A stretch of 8,714 bases of DNA from Sporomusaceae bacterium UBA1887 (lineage in GTDB: Bacteria; Bacillota; Negativicutes; Sporomusales; DSM-15969), in assembly GCA_002337925.1 (NCBI GenBank), contig DDHB01000074.1, forward strand, positions 7,273 through 15,986, read 5' to 3'. Of the stretch, positions 1 through 5,592 are shown piece by piece. The notes beneath the pieces are model-generated. The model did not search any database. It was not told the DNA's origin and was given only the letters and a program-made list of their open reading frames with translations. The position numbers and the translations under genes are program-made. Within the stretch, counting starts at the first letter, position 1; each line of letters starts with the position of its first letter.

Positions 1-627
1 TGGAGTTCTCCTTTGCCTTACTTGAAAGGGGTTGTCGATTATGATCAGCAATCGCCTTATTCCAAGTGGAAAAAAGAGTATACTCCACAGGAATTAAGCC
101 AGCTTTTGACGAAGGCCGGATATAATATTGGTGATTTGCAGGCCATAGTGCTCAGCAGATTAAGCGAACCGCCGGTAAATGCGGTTGACCGTGGCGTATC
201 AGGAAGAGTTAAGACAATTCGCTTTACGGGAACAAACGGATCTGTAATGTTGACCGGTAATAAATTACGCGGCTTATTAGGCCTGAACAGTACCTTGTTT
301 GATATCGTTATAGTTACACCCGCACCACCGAGTATTGATGTTCCTATTACGGATAGCTTTGGTGATCACGGCACGAAAAAAATGCAAGTCAATTTAAAAC
401 CAAGTGTGGAAAAAGGGTTAATTAATGACAAAGACATTATCCGGCGAATTACCGGCCGCCCCCAGGAAAGGATTGTCATAAACGGATCGGGTTTTGGGCA
501 TGGCTTAGGCTTGTCACAATGGGGAGCAAAAGCGATGGCAGAAAAGGCACCGCAAAGTGATCTCGCATATTTCAGAACGATATTGAAACACTATTATCAA
601 GGTGTGGAAATTGTGAAAATATACTAG
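1..627 (+). CDS. spoIID: SpoIID/LytB-family protein, 5'-truncated by window edge
   Basis: C-terminal 208 residues of a SpoIID/LytB-domain protein. The frame is open from base 1, so the true start lies upstream, and the internal TTG at base 13 is not a credible start. The piece opens with a Tyr/Asp-rich stretch (LPYLKGVVDYDQ, residues 5-16) typical of the middle of the SpoIID domain. It ends with the family's glycine/histidine signature GSGFGHGLGLSQWGAKAMA at residues 162-180 and a final HYYQGVEI motif. SpoIID of Bacillus and Clostridioides is a lytic transglycosylase that trims stem-peptide-free glycan during forespore engulfment. LytB-type relatives act in other cell-wall settings, so an engulfment role here is inferred. 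The N-terminal membrane anchor and the catalytic Glu region are outside the window. It lies 38 bases upstream of queA on the same strand with no terminator between, which suggests cotranscription. Confidence 0.88.
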   Translation, partial: WSSPLPYLKGVVDYDQQSPYSKWKKEYTPQELSQLLTKAGYNIGDLQAIVLSRLSEPPVNAVDRGVSGRVKTIRFTGTNGSVMLTGNKLRGLLGLNSTLFDIVIVTPAPPSIDVPITDSFGDHGTKKMQVNLKPSVEKGLINDKDIIRRITGRPQERIVINGSGFGHGLGLSQWGAKAMAEKAPQSDLAYFRTILKHYYQGVEIVKIY

Positions 628-665
628 CTTAACTTGAAATTTATTGCCTTTAAGGAGACAGTCGT

Positions 666-1685
666 ATGTTGTTATCTGACTATCATTACAATTTGCCTGA
701 TGGGTTAATTGCTCAGCACCCCCACGAGCCACGGGATCATTCCCGTTTGATGGTATTGAATCGTACTACGGGTGAGGTTTCCCATCAGCATTTCTACAAC
801 GTTCCTGATTATCTTGAGCCAGGGGATACCCTGGTTTTTAATAATACCAGAGTCATCCCGGCCAGATTAATTGGCACTCGGGCAGACACTGGCGGCAAAG
901 TTGAAGTTTTTCTGCTTAACCGGCTCAACCACAATGAATGGGAAACACTGGTAAAGCCGGGAAAACGGGCTCGACCGGGAACCACCATCTCTTTTGGAGA
1001 GGAGTTAAGCTGTGAGATACTTGACAGCACTGAATTTGGTGGACGAGTTGTGAGGTTTACCTTTCAGGGCGCTTTTGAAGCAATTTTGGACCGCTTAGGG
1101 GAAACGCCTCTGCCACCGTATATCCGTGAGCGTTTGGAAGACGGGGAGCGCTATCAGACGGTTTATTCCTGTGAAAGTGGTTCGGCAGCTGCACCAACAG
1201 CAGGACTGCATTTTACGGAAGAAATGCTGGAAAACCTTAAACAAAGAGGAATTAATCTTGCCTTCATCACGCTCCATATCGGTCTGGGGACATTTCGCCC
1301 TGTTAGTGTGGCTGATATTACGCAGCATGTTATGCATCGGGAGTATTACTCTATTTCTCCTGAAGCAGCGCAAATCATTAATCAGACGAAAGAAAAAGGG
1401 CACAGGGTAGTTGCGGTGGGAACTACTTCGGTGAGGACACTGGAAACGGTGGGAACAGACGGCAGGATTGAGGCTGGGTCCGGCTGGACGAATATTTTTA
1501 TGTATCCAGGATTTGAATTTAAAATGATTGATGCGATGGTGACAAACTTTCATTTGCCCGAATCAACACTCTTAATGTTGATTAGTGCATTTGCCGGCAG
1601 GGAAAATGTTCTTGCAGCGTATGAGATCGCTGTAAATGAAGACTATCGCTTTTTTAGTTTTGGCGATGCGATGTTAATCCTATAA
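666..1685 (+). CDS. queA: S-adenosylmethionine:tRNA ribosyltransferase-isomerase QueA
   Basis: QueA transfers and isomerises the ribosyl moiety of S-adenosylmethionine onto preQ1 already inserted at position 34 of tRNA-Asp, -Asn, -His and -Tyr, giving epoxyqueuosine. It is a cytosolic enzyme. The 339-residue length matches the family. Recognisable blocks in order are FNNTRVIPARL (58-68), TPLPPYI (147-153), AAPTAGLHFT (175-184), HIGLGTFRPV (204-213), TTSVRTLE (253-260), TNFHLPESTLLML (293-305) and FFSFGDAMLI (329-338). The ATG follows AAGGAG at 652-657 with an 8-base gap, which supports this start. The stop codon overlaps the ribosome binding site of tgt, the next enzyme-encoding gene of the same pathway, so the two are probably translationally linked. 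No residue anomalies were seen. Confidence 0.97.
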   Translation: MLLSDYHYNLPDGLIAQHPHEPRDHSRLMVLNRTTGEVSHQHFYNVPDYLEPGDTLVFNNTRVIPARLIGTRADTGGKVEVFLLNRLNHNEWETLVKPGKRARPGTTISFGEELSCEILDSTEFGGRVVRFTFQGAFEAILDRLGETPLPPYIRERLEDGERYQTVYSCESGSAAAPTAGLHFTEEMLENLKQRGINLAFITLHIGLGTFRPVSVADITQHVMHREYYSISPEAAQIINQTKEKGHRVVAVGTTSVRTLETVGTDGRIEAGSGWTNIFMYPGFEFKMIDAMVTNFHLPESTLLMLISAFAGRENVLAAYEIAVNEDYRFFSFGDAMLIL

Positions 1686-1690
1686 GGAGG
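1684..1690 (+). promoter_or_regulatory. Shine-Dalgarno site of tgt, overlapping queA stop
   Basis: AAGGAGG overlaps the TAA stop of queA (1683-1685). It lies 8 bases before the TTG at 1699 but only 2 bases before the in-frame TTG at 1693. Normal spacing therefore selects 1699 as the tgt start. Confidence 0.85.
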
Positions 1691-1698
1691 TATTGAGA

Positions 1699-2811
1699 TT
1701 GGCAATTACATACGAATTAATAAAAAAATGCTCCCAAACAGGAGCTAGGGTAGGACGAATTTATACACCTCATGGTGTTTTTGATACGCCTATGTTTATG
1801 CCTGTGGGAACCCAGGCGACTGTTAAAGCAGTATCCCCGGATGAACTCAAGGCTATGGGGGCGGGTATCATCCTGAGTAATACCTATCACTTGTATTTGC
1901 GGCCAGGTGCAGATTTGGTTGCAGAGGCAGGGGGACTTCATAAGTTTATGAAATGGGATGGAGGCATTCTAACAGACAGCGGCGGTTTTCAGGTGTTTAG
2001 TCTGGGACCTTTGCGTAAAATTACGGAGGAAGGCGTAAGTTTCCGCTCCCATATTGATGGTTCAAAGCATTTCTTATCACCCGAGAAGGCAATTGAAGTT
2101 CAAATGGCCTTGGGAGCAGATATCATTATGGCTTTTGATGAATGCGTTCCTTATCCAGCGGAATTTGAATATGCACGGGCCTCAACAGAACGAACCACCC
2201 GCTGGGCAGAGCGCTGCCAAAAAGCTCATACTCGCAAAGATCAGGCCTTGTTTGGAATTGTACAAGGCGGCATGTATAAAGAATTGCGCACAAAGAGTGC
2301 TCAGGATTTAGTTAAAATGGATTTTCCCGGTTACGCCGTAGGAGGGCTTAGTGTAGGAGAACCTAAGCACCTTATGTACGAAATGCTGGAGCATACGGTG
2401 CCACAATTACCGCAAACGAAGCCGCGTTATCTGATGGGAGTTGGAACCCCGGACTGTTTAGTGGAAGGGGTTATGCATGGAATTGATATGTTTGACTGCG
2501 TTTTCCCCACTCGCGTAGCCCGCAATGGAACAGCGATGACCGGCAAAGGACGCCTGGTGGTTAAAAATGCCCAATTTGCCCGGGATTTCCGACCAATTGA
2601 TCCAGATTGCGACTGCTATACGTGCCGTAATTTTAGCAGAGCTTACATTAGGCACTTGCTCAAAACAGAAGAAATTTTTGGTCTTAGGCTAACAACGATC
2701 CACAATCTTCACTTTCTTATTCATTTCATGAAAAAAATGCGTCAAGCGATTCTGGAAGATCGTTTCGTATCATTCCGGCAAGAGTTTTGGGCACATTACC
2801 AGACACATTAA
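1699..2811 (+). CDS. tgt: tRNA-guanine(34) transglycosylase Tgt
   Basis: Tgt exchanges guanine-34 for preQ1 in the GUN-anticodon tRNAs, the step immediately before QueA. I place the start at the TTG at 1699 (protein begins MAITYELIK, 370 residues) because of ribosome-binding-site spacing and because family members commonly begin this way. Using 1693 would add two residues. TDSGGFQ at 92-98 contains the general-base Asp (D93). GGLSVGEP (215-222) helps form the base pocket. FDCVFPTR (265-272) holds the nucleophilic Asp (D266) that forms the covalent tRNA intermediate. CDCYTC (304-309) together with the His of TTIHNLH (H335) forms the structural zinc site. All key residues are present and the length is typical. 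A 54-base gap leads to yajC. Confidence 0.97.
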   Translation: MAITYELIKKCSQTGARVGRIYTPHGVFDTPMFMPVGTQATVKAVSPDELKAMGAGIILSNTYHLYLRPGADLVAEAGGLHKFMKWDGGILTDSGGFQVFSLGPLRKITEEGVSFRSHIDGSKHFLSPEKAIEVQMALGADIIMAFDECVPYPAEFEYARASTERTTRWAERCQKAHTRKDQALFGIVQGGMYKELRTKSAQDLVKMDFPGYAVGGLSVGEPKHLMYEMLEHTVPQLPQTKPRYLMGVGTPDCLVEGVMHGIDMFDCVFPTRVARNGTAMTGKGRLVVKNAQFARDFRPIDPDCDCYTCRNFSRAYIRHLLKTEEIFGLRLTTIHNLHFLIHFMKKMRQAILEDRFVSFRQEFWAHYQTH

Positions 2812-2851
2812 AGGATTTTTACGTACTAGTGTGGAATATATTGGGGATATC

Positions 2852-2860
2852 AGGAGGTGA
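2852..2860 (+). promoter_or_regulatory. Strong Shine-Dalgarno site of yajC
   Basis: AGGAGGTGA is a full match to the anti-Shine-Dalgarno end of 16S rRNA. The AGGAGG core ends 8 bases before the TTG at 2866, which fixes this non-ATG codon as the yajC start. Confidence 0.88.
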
Positions 2861-2865
2861 GTTGA

Positions 2866-3171
2866 TTGCCCGAATTTTCTACAGATGTAACCCAGTTTAT
2901 CCAGGCCTCATGGCCCATTGTGCTTATGGGGGTAATTTTTTACTTTATGCTTTACCGCCCGCAGCAAAAAGAGCAGAAAAAAAGAAGTAACATGCTTGAT
3001 AATCTGAAAAAAGAAGATCGCATTGTTACGATAGGCGGTGTCTTTGGCACAATTACTGCTTTGACTGACAAAACAGTTATGCTGAAGATTGCTGAGAAAG
3101 TAGAAATTAAAGTTTCACGTTCAGCTATAAGCCATTATCAGGATTCTACAAAAAATGGCGATAATAAATAA
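2866..3171 (+). CDS. yajC: Preprotein translocase accessory subunit YajC
   Basis: YajC is a small single-pass membrane protein that associates with SecD and SecF in the Sec holotranslocon. The 101-residue product has the family layout. A short N-terminal segment precedes one membrane helix at about residues 13-30. The conserved LYRPQQKEQKKR motif sits at the cytoplasmic border (29-40). A small beta-rich domain follows, with DRIVTIGGVFGTI at 51-63 and the KVEIKVSRSAI motif at 78-88. The start is TTG, supported by a perfect ribosome binding site. Its last 17 bases overlap the longest reading of the next gene. Unlike in many bacteria where yajC directly precedes secD, four genes separate them here. 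No promoter of its own was recognised, so it is probably cotranscribed with tgt. Confidence 0.95.
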   Translation: MPEFSTDVTQFIQASWPIVLMGVIFYFMLYRPQQKEQKKRSNMLDNLKKEDRIVTIGGVFGTITALTDKTVMLKIAEKVEIKVSRSAISHYQDSTKNGDNK

Positions 3172-3748
3172 GGACAAAAAGGAAATGCGCCGGGAAATTC
3201 TCTTACGGCGCAATGCTCTTTCAGCGGACTGGGTGAATAGCCAAAGTGCACTTATTGTCGGGTTTTTAACCAACTGGGAGCCTTTTCTTCAAGCCAAAAA
3301 TGTAATGCTGTATCTTGCTATGCCGGGAGAACCGAAAATAGATGAGCTTATTTTATTTGCGCTGGAAAACGGTAAGCAAGTGAGTGTACCGTTGCTCACT
3401 GAAAAATTTGGCTATATGGAAAGTGCAGCTATTACCGGATTACAGGATTTGAAAACGGGTAAACTTAATTTGCGAGTTCCTGATCCGGAAAAAATCACAA
3501 TTGTTGATCCCGGATCACTTGACCTTATTTTAGTTCCTGCGGTCGCCTTTGATTTAAATGGAAACCGGTTAGGAATGGGGGCGGGTTATTATGACCGCTT
3601 TCTTACCCAGGCTTCAAAGGCTTGTACGCTTGGTGTAGCCTGGAGCTTTCAAATTGTTCCTTTTGTTGCAGCTGAAGAACATGATGTTCCTGTTCAGTAT
3701 GTAATTACCGAAGAAAAAATAACTATTTGCAGTAAAGGCAAAATGTAG
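3155..3748 (+). CDS. 5-formyltetrahydrofolate cyclo-ligase
   Basis: This is 5-formyltetrahydrofolate cyclo-ligase (5,10-methenyltetrahydrofolate synthetase, YgfA/YqgN family), which uses ATP to convert 5-formyl-THF to 5,10-methenyl-THF and returns stored folate to one-carbon metabolism. The 197-residue product has an N-terminal basic helix (KKEMRREILLRR, 8-19), the YLAMPGEPKID block (53-63) and the hallmark NRLGMGAGYYDRFL loop (137-150) that binds the nucleotide and substrate. A C-terminal AEEHDVPVQYVITE segment (173-186) matches the usual E-HD-x3-D-x3-TE motif except that the middle Asp is Gln. The start is uncertain: the ATG at 3155 overlaps yajC by 17 bases, while the ATG at 3185 follows AAGGA at 3170-3174 by 10 bases and would give 187 residues. 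The stop codon lies inside a hairpin. Confidence 0.93.
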   Translation: MAIINKDKKEMRREILLRRNALSADWVNSQSALIVGFLTNWEPFLQAKNVMLYLAMPGEPKIDELILFALENGKQVSVPLLTEKFGYMESAAITGLQDLKTGKLNLRVPDPEKITIVDPGSLDLILVPAVAFDLNGNRLGMGAGYYDRFLTQASKACTLGVAWSFQIVPFVAAEEHDVPVQYVITEEKITICSKGKM

Positions 3749-3767
3749 TTCACTGCATTTTGCCTTT
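3734..3767 (+). terminator. Hairpin spanning the cyclo-ligase stop codon; weak terminator or attenuator
   Basis: The arms AAAGGCAAAATG (3734-3745) and CATTTTGCCTTT (3756-3767) are perfectly complementary over 12 bp. Three further pairs (T-G, A-T, G-C) can extend the stem to 15 bp with the tetraloop TTCA. The cyclo-ligase TAG is at 3746-3748, inside the structure. The T residues belong to the stem and the downstream sequence is CTATGCG, so there is no proper U tract. It may be a leaky terminator, an attenuator or a 3'-end stabiliser between the two gene groups. The next start codon lies 19 bases downstream. Confidence 0.6.
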
Positions 3768-3786
3768 CTATGCGCTGAGGCTGGAA

Positions 3787-4491
3787 ATGGAAGTAAAAAT
3801 AGGAATTGCACAAATGAATAAGTATGCCATGAGTGAATGCGGCGATAGTGTGGAAATTGCTGAAAGACCGCGGGGCGGGGTTTCTGTCATTCTGGCAGAT
3901 GGACAAGGCAGTGGAAAATCAGCAAGAACAACCAGCCTGGCGGTCGTTAATAAAACATCCGCCTTAATTGCCGATGGAGCCCGCGATGGTGCTGTTGCCC
4001 GGGCAGTTCACGATTATCTGTATGCTCTTAAGGACGGTAAGGTGTCTTCCACTTTAGCCATTATCAGTGCTGATCTGGATACACAAACGGTGGTATTCTG
4101 CCGCAACTCAAACTGTCCGGTACTTGTAAAACAGTCTTATGGCCTCGATGTGTACGACGAAGAAATTAATCCCATTGGTGTTCATAAACGAATGAAACCG
4201 CTGACGTATGAAATGCCCCTGGATTTGGGCATGATTTTAGTATCCTATAGTGATGGTATTCAGGCAGCCGGCAGAAAAAGGGGACGAGCTGTGGATACGG
4301 ATCATTTATACAGGATTATAAACGAGAATGAAGCTCAGGATGCCGCCTTTATAGCGGAAAGCATTTTAGAGTATGCTCTTGAGTTGGATGATTATCGGCC
4401 AGGTGATGACATGACTGTTGTGGTCATGGGCTTGTGCGACAAGGAAGATACCCATAAAATCCGTAAGATTGCAGCATCTTTTCCGTGGTAA
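3787..4491 (+). CDS. Stand-alone SpoIIE/PP2C-family protein phosphatase
   Basis: The 234-residue protein consists only of a SpoIIE-type (RsbU/PP2C-like) serine/threonine phosphatase domain. It has no transmembrane, PAS, GAF or receiver segment. Metal-binding acidic motifs are visible in order: a GD at 19-20 in the position of the family's GGD motif, LADGQGSGKSA at 36-46 (D38), SYSDGI at 153-158 (D156) and PGDDMTVVVM at 205-214 (D207/D208). Relatives dephosphorylate anti-anti-sigma factors such as SpoIIAA or RsbV; the substrate here is unknown and no STAS or anti-sigma gene is nearby. I chose the ATG at 3787 because TGAGG at 3776-3780 precedes it by 6 bases. An in-frame TTG at 3760 lies within the hairpin and has no ribosome binding site. 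A P-loop gene follows after 13 bases. Confidence 0.88.
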   Translation: MEVKIGIAQMNKYAMSECGDSVEIAERPRGGVSVILADGQGSGKSARTTSLAVVNKTSALIADGARDGAVARAVHDYLYALKDGKVSSTLAIISADLDTQTVVFCRNSNCPVLVKQSYGLDVYDEEINPIGVHKRMKPLTYEMPLDLGMILVSYSDGIQAAGRKRGRAVDTDHLYRIINENEAQDAAFIAESILEYALELDDYRPGDDMTVVVMGLCDKEDTHKIRKIAASFPW

Positions 4492-4504
4492 AGCAGGTGA
4501 TCGT

Positions 4505-4837
4505 ATGCGAGTTATAATAGTTGGGGTTTGTGCCTCCGGCAAAACAACACTAGTTAATCAGCTGAAAGAGTGGGGGATCGACGCTCATAATGTTGCGCAA
4601 GAGCATTCGGGAATTAAAACTTTATGGAAACGTAAGCAGCCGGATCTTGTTATTATGCTTGATGCAACTTTAGCAAGTATCCGCAGTCGGCGCCATGTAC
4701 CTTGGGGAGAAGAACGATTAATTGTTCAGCGCGAACGCCTGCAAGATGCCAGAAAAAATGCCGACTTATATTTACCCACAGATTCCCTTACCAAAGAACA
4801 AGTAGCACAACAAGTAGCAGCTTTTGTCAGGGGGTAA
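4505..4837 (+). CDS. Small P-loop NTPase/kinase-like protein of unknown function
   Basis: A 110-residue protein. It has an unmistakable Walker A loop, GVCASGKTT (7-15), directly after a hydrophobic first strand (RVIIV). A second hydrophobic strand ending in Asp (LVIMLDAT, 48-54) could serve as a Walker B-like or substrate-binding strand. Arg-rich stretches follow at SIRSRR (58-63) and ERLIVQRERL (70-79). The layout resembles a minimal nucleoside/nucleotide-kinase-like fold, but it is roughly half the size of adenylate kinase and I recognise no lid or named family. Function is unassigned. The ATG at 4505 has AGG at 4495-4497 upstream and places the Walker loop at the usual N-terminal position; an upstream in-frame extension to 4418 would overlap the phosphatase gene by 74 bases and is unlikely. 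The stop lies 4 bases before the HD-domain gene, indicating translational coupling. Confidence 0.82.
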   Translation: MRVIIVGVCASGKTTLVNQLKEWGIDAHNVAQEHSGIKTLWKRKQPDLVIMLDATLASIRSRRHVPWGEERLIVQRERLQDARKNADLYLPTDSLTKEQVAQQVAAFVRG

Positions 4838-4841
4838 TACT

Positions 4842-5507
4842 ATGGCGTTTCTTACAGTAGATGATCTGAAAAAAAATCACGAGGTTTCTGTCTACCTCGC
4901 CTGCAGTACTCAATATTTAGGACAATTGGGCTTCACTGAGCACGGGCACCGCCATGCCGGAATAGTCTCAGCCCGTGCCTATCAGGTGCTTAAGGATTTA
5001 CAGTATGAAGAACGTGATTGCCAGTTAGCTGCTATTGCGGGCTATTTACATGATATTGCGAATATGATTAATCGCTTTAACCATGGTGGAATTGGTGCCG
5101 CTATTGCGTTTTCCATTTTATCCCGTTTAGAAATGCCGCCCGAAGAAATAGCGTTAGTTGTTTCAGCTATTGGTAATCATGAAGAGGAAAGAGGAAATGC
5201 GGTTAATCATGTGGCCTCTGCCCTGATTTTAGCCGATAAATCCGATGTTCACCGCAGCCGCGTAACTAATAAGGATTTTGCTAAATTTGAAATTCACGAT
5301 CGAGTCAATTATGCTGCCGATCATAGTTTGTTGACTGTTGACCGTACAAAATCAGTGATCACTCTTGATTTGACAATTGATACTACTATTTGCCCGGTAA
5401 TGGAATATTTTGAAATTTTTTTGCAGCGTATGGTTATGTGTCGCAGGGCAGCAGAATTCTTGCATACTAAATTTAATTTAGTTATTAATGAGAATCGCTT
5501 ATTATAG
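4842..5507 (+). CDS. HD-domain phosphohydrolase, uncharacterised
   Basis: A 221-residue soluble HD-superfamily protein. Candidate metal ligands appear in order: H38 (GHRHAG), H70-D71 (YLHDIAN), H81 (NHGGIGA), H113 (GNHEEE) and D132 (ADKSD). The H-HD-H-H-D series resembles bimetallic HD hydrolases such as the HD-GYP, PgpH and YqeK groups rather than simple one-metal HD proteins. The GYP signature is absent. A C-terminal region from about residue 150 to 221 is beta/helix mixed and unrecognised. The substrate is unknown; nucleotides or cyclic dinucleotides are guesses from the superfamily. The ATG at 4842 follows AGGGGG at 4829-4834 with a 7-base gap. The gene starts 4 bases after the P-loop gene, forming a three-gene unit with it and the phosphatase. 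No convincing terminator follows, only a 6-bp A/T-rich hairpin. Confidence 0.87.
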   Translation: MAFLTVDDLKKNHEVSVYLACSTQYLGQLGFTEHGHRHAGIVSARAYQVLKDLQYEERDCQLAAIAGYLHDIANMINRFNHGGIGAAIAFSILSRLEMPPEEIALVVSAIGNHEEERGNAVNHVASALILADKSDVHRSRVTNKDFAKFEIHDRVNYAADHSLLTVDRTKSVITLDLTIDTTICPVMEYFEIFLQRMVMCRRAAEFLHTKFNLVINENRLL

Positions 5508-5524
5508 GCAATAAGACTTGTTCG

Positions 5525-5554
5525 TTGACATAAATGGTACTTTCTGACTATAAT
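5525..5554 (+). promoter_or_regulatory. Near-consensus sigma-A promoter for secDF
   Basis: A perfect -35 box TTGACA (5525-5530) and a perfect -10 box TATAAT (5549-5554) are separated by 18 bases, one more than the optimum. Transcription would begin near 5561, giving a leader of about 30 bases before the secD start. It lies in the intergenic region after the HD gene, so secD and secF can be transcribed independently of yajC and the cassette. Confidence 0.85.
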
Positions 5555-5579
5555 TGTTTTATTGTAGAACACAATGATT

Positions 5580-5586
5580 GGGGGAG
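5580..5586 (+). promoter_or_regulatory. Shine-Dalgarno site deciding the secD start
   Basis: GGGGGAG ends 6 bases before the TTG at 5593. The earlier in-frame TTG at 5578 overlaps this site and cannot use it, so secD is called from 5593. Confidence 0.75.
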
Positions 5587-5592
5587 AACTGT

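Noticed and set aside
628..665. Possible riboswitch (for example preQ1) ahead of queA
   Set aside because: The intergenic gap is only 38 bases and shows just a ribosome binding site, with no room for a preQ1 aptamer and expression platform.
1095..1553. 152-codon minus-strand open frame inside queA
   Set aside because: It lies opposite a clear queA coding region, has a composition unlike a real protein, and has no family motif.
2787..2990. 67-codon frame bridging tgt and yajC
   Set aside because: It overlaps both genes in another frame and has no ribosome binding site or recognisable content.
3760..3786. TTG start extending the phosphatase upstream
   Set aside because: It lies within the right arm of the hairpin with no ribosome binding site; the ATG at 3787 has TGAGG at suitable spacing.
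4418..4504. Upstream extension of the P-loop gene into the phosphatase gene
   Set aside because: It would overlap a well-supported gene by 74 bases and put unrelated sequence before the N-terminal strand and Walker A loop.
4940..4978. 8-bp inverted repeat GCACGGGC / GCCCGTGC with a 23-base loop
   Set aside because: It is inside the HD coding sequence, short relative to its loop, and has no T run; probably chance.
5498..5515. 6-bp hairpin CTTATT / AATAAG at the end of the HD gene
   Set aside because: It is A/T only with no G/C core and no T tract, too weak to call a terminator.
5578..5592. Earlier TTG start for secD
   Set aside because: It overlaps the purine-rich ribosome binding site; the TTG at 5593 is correctly spaced and gives a typical SecD N-terminus (MRWG).
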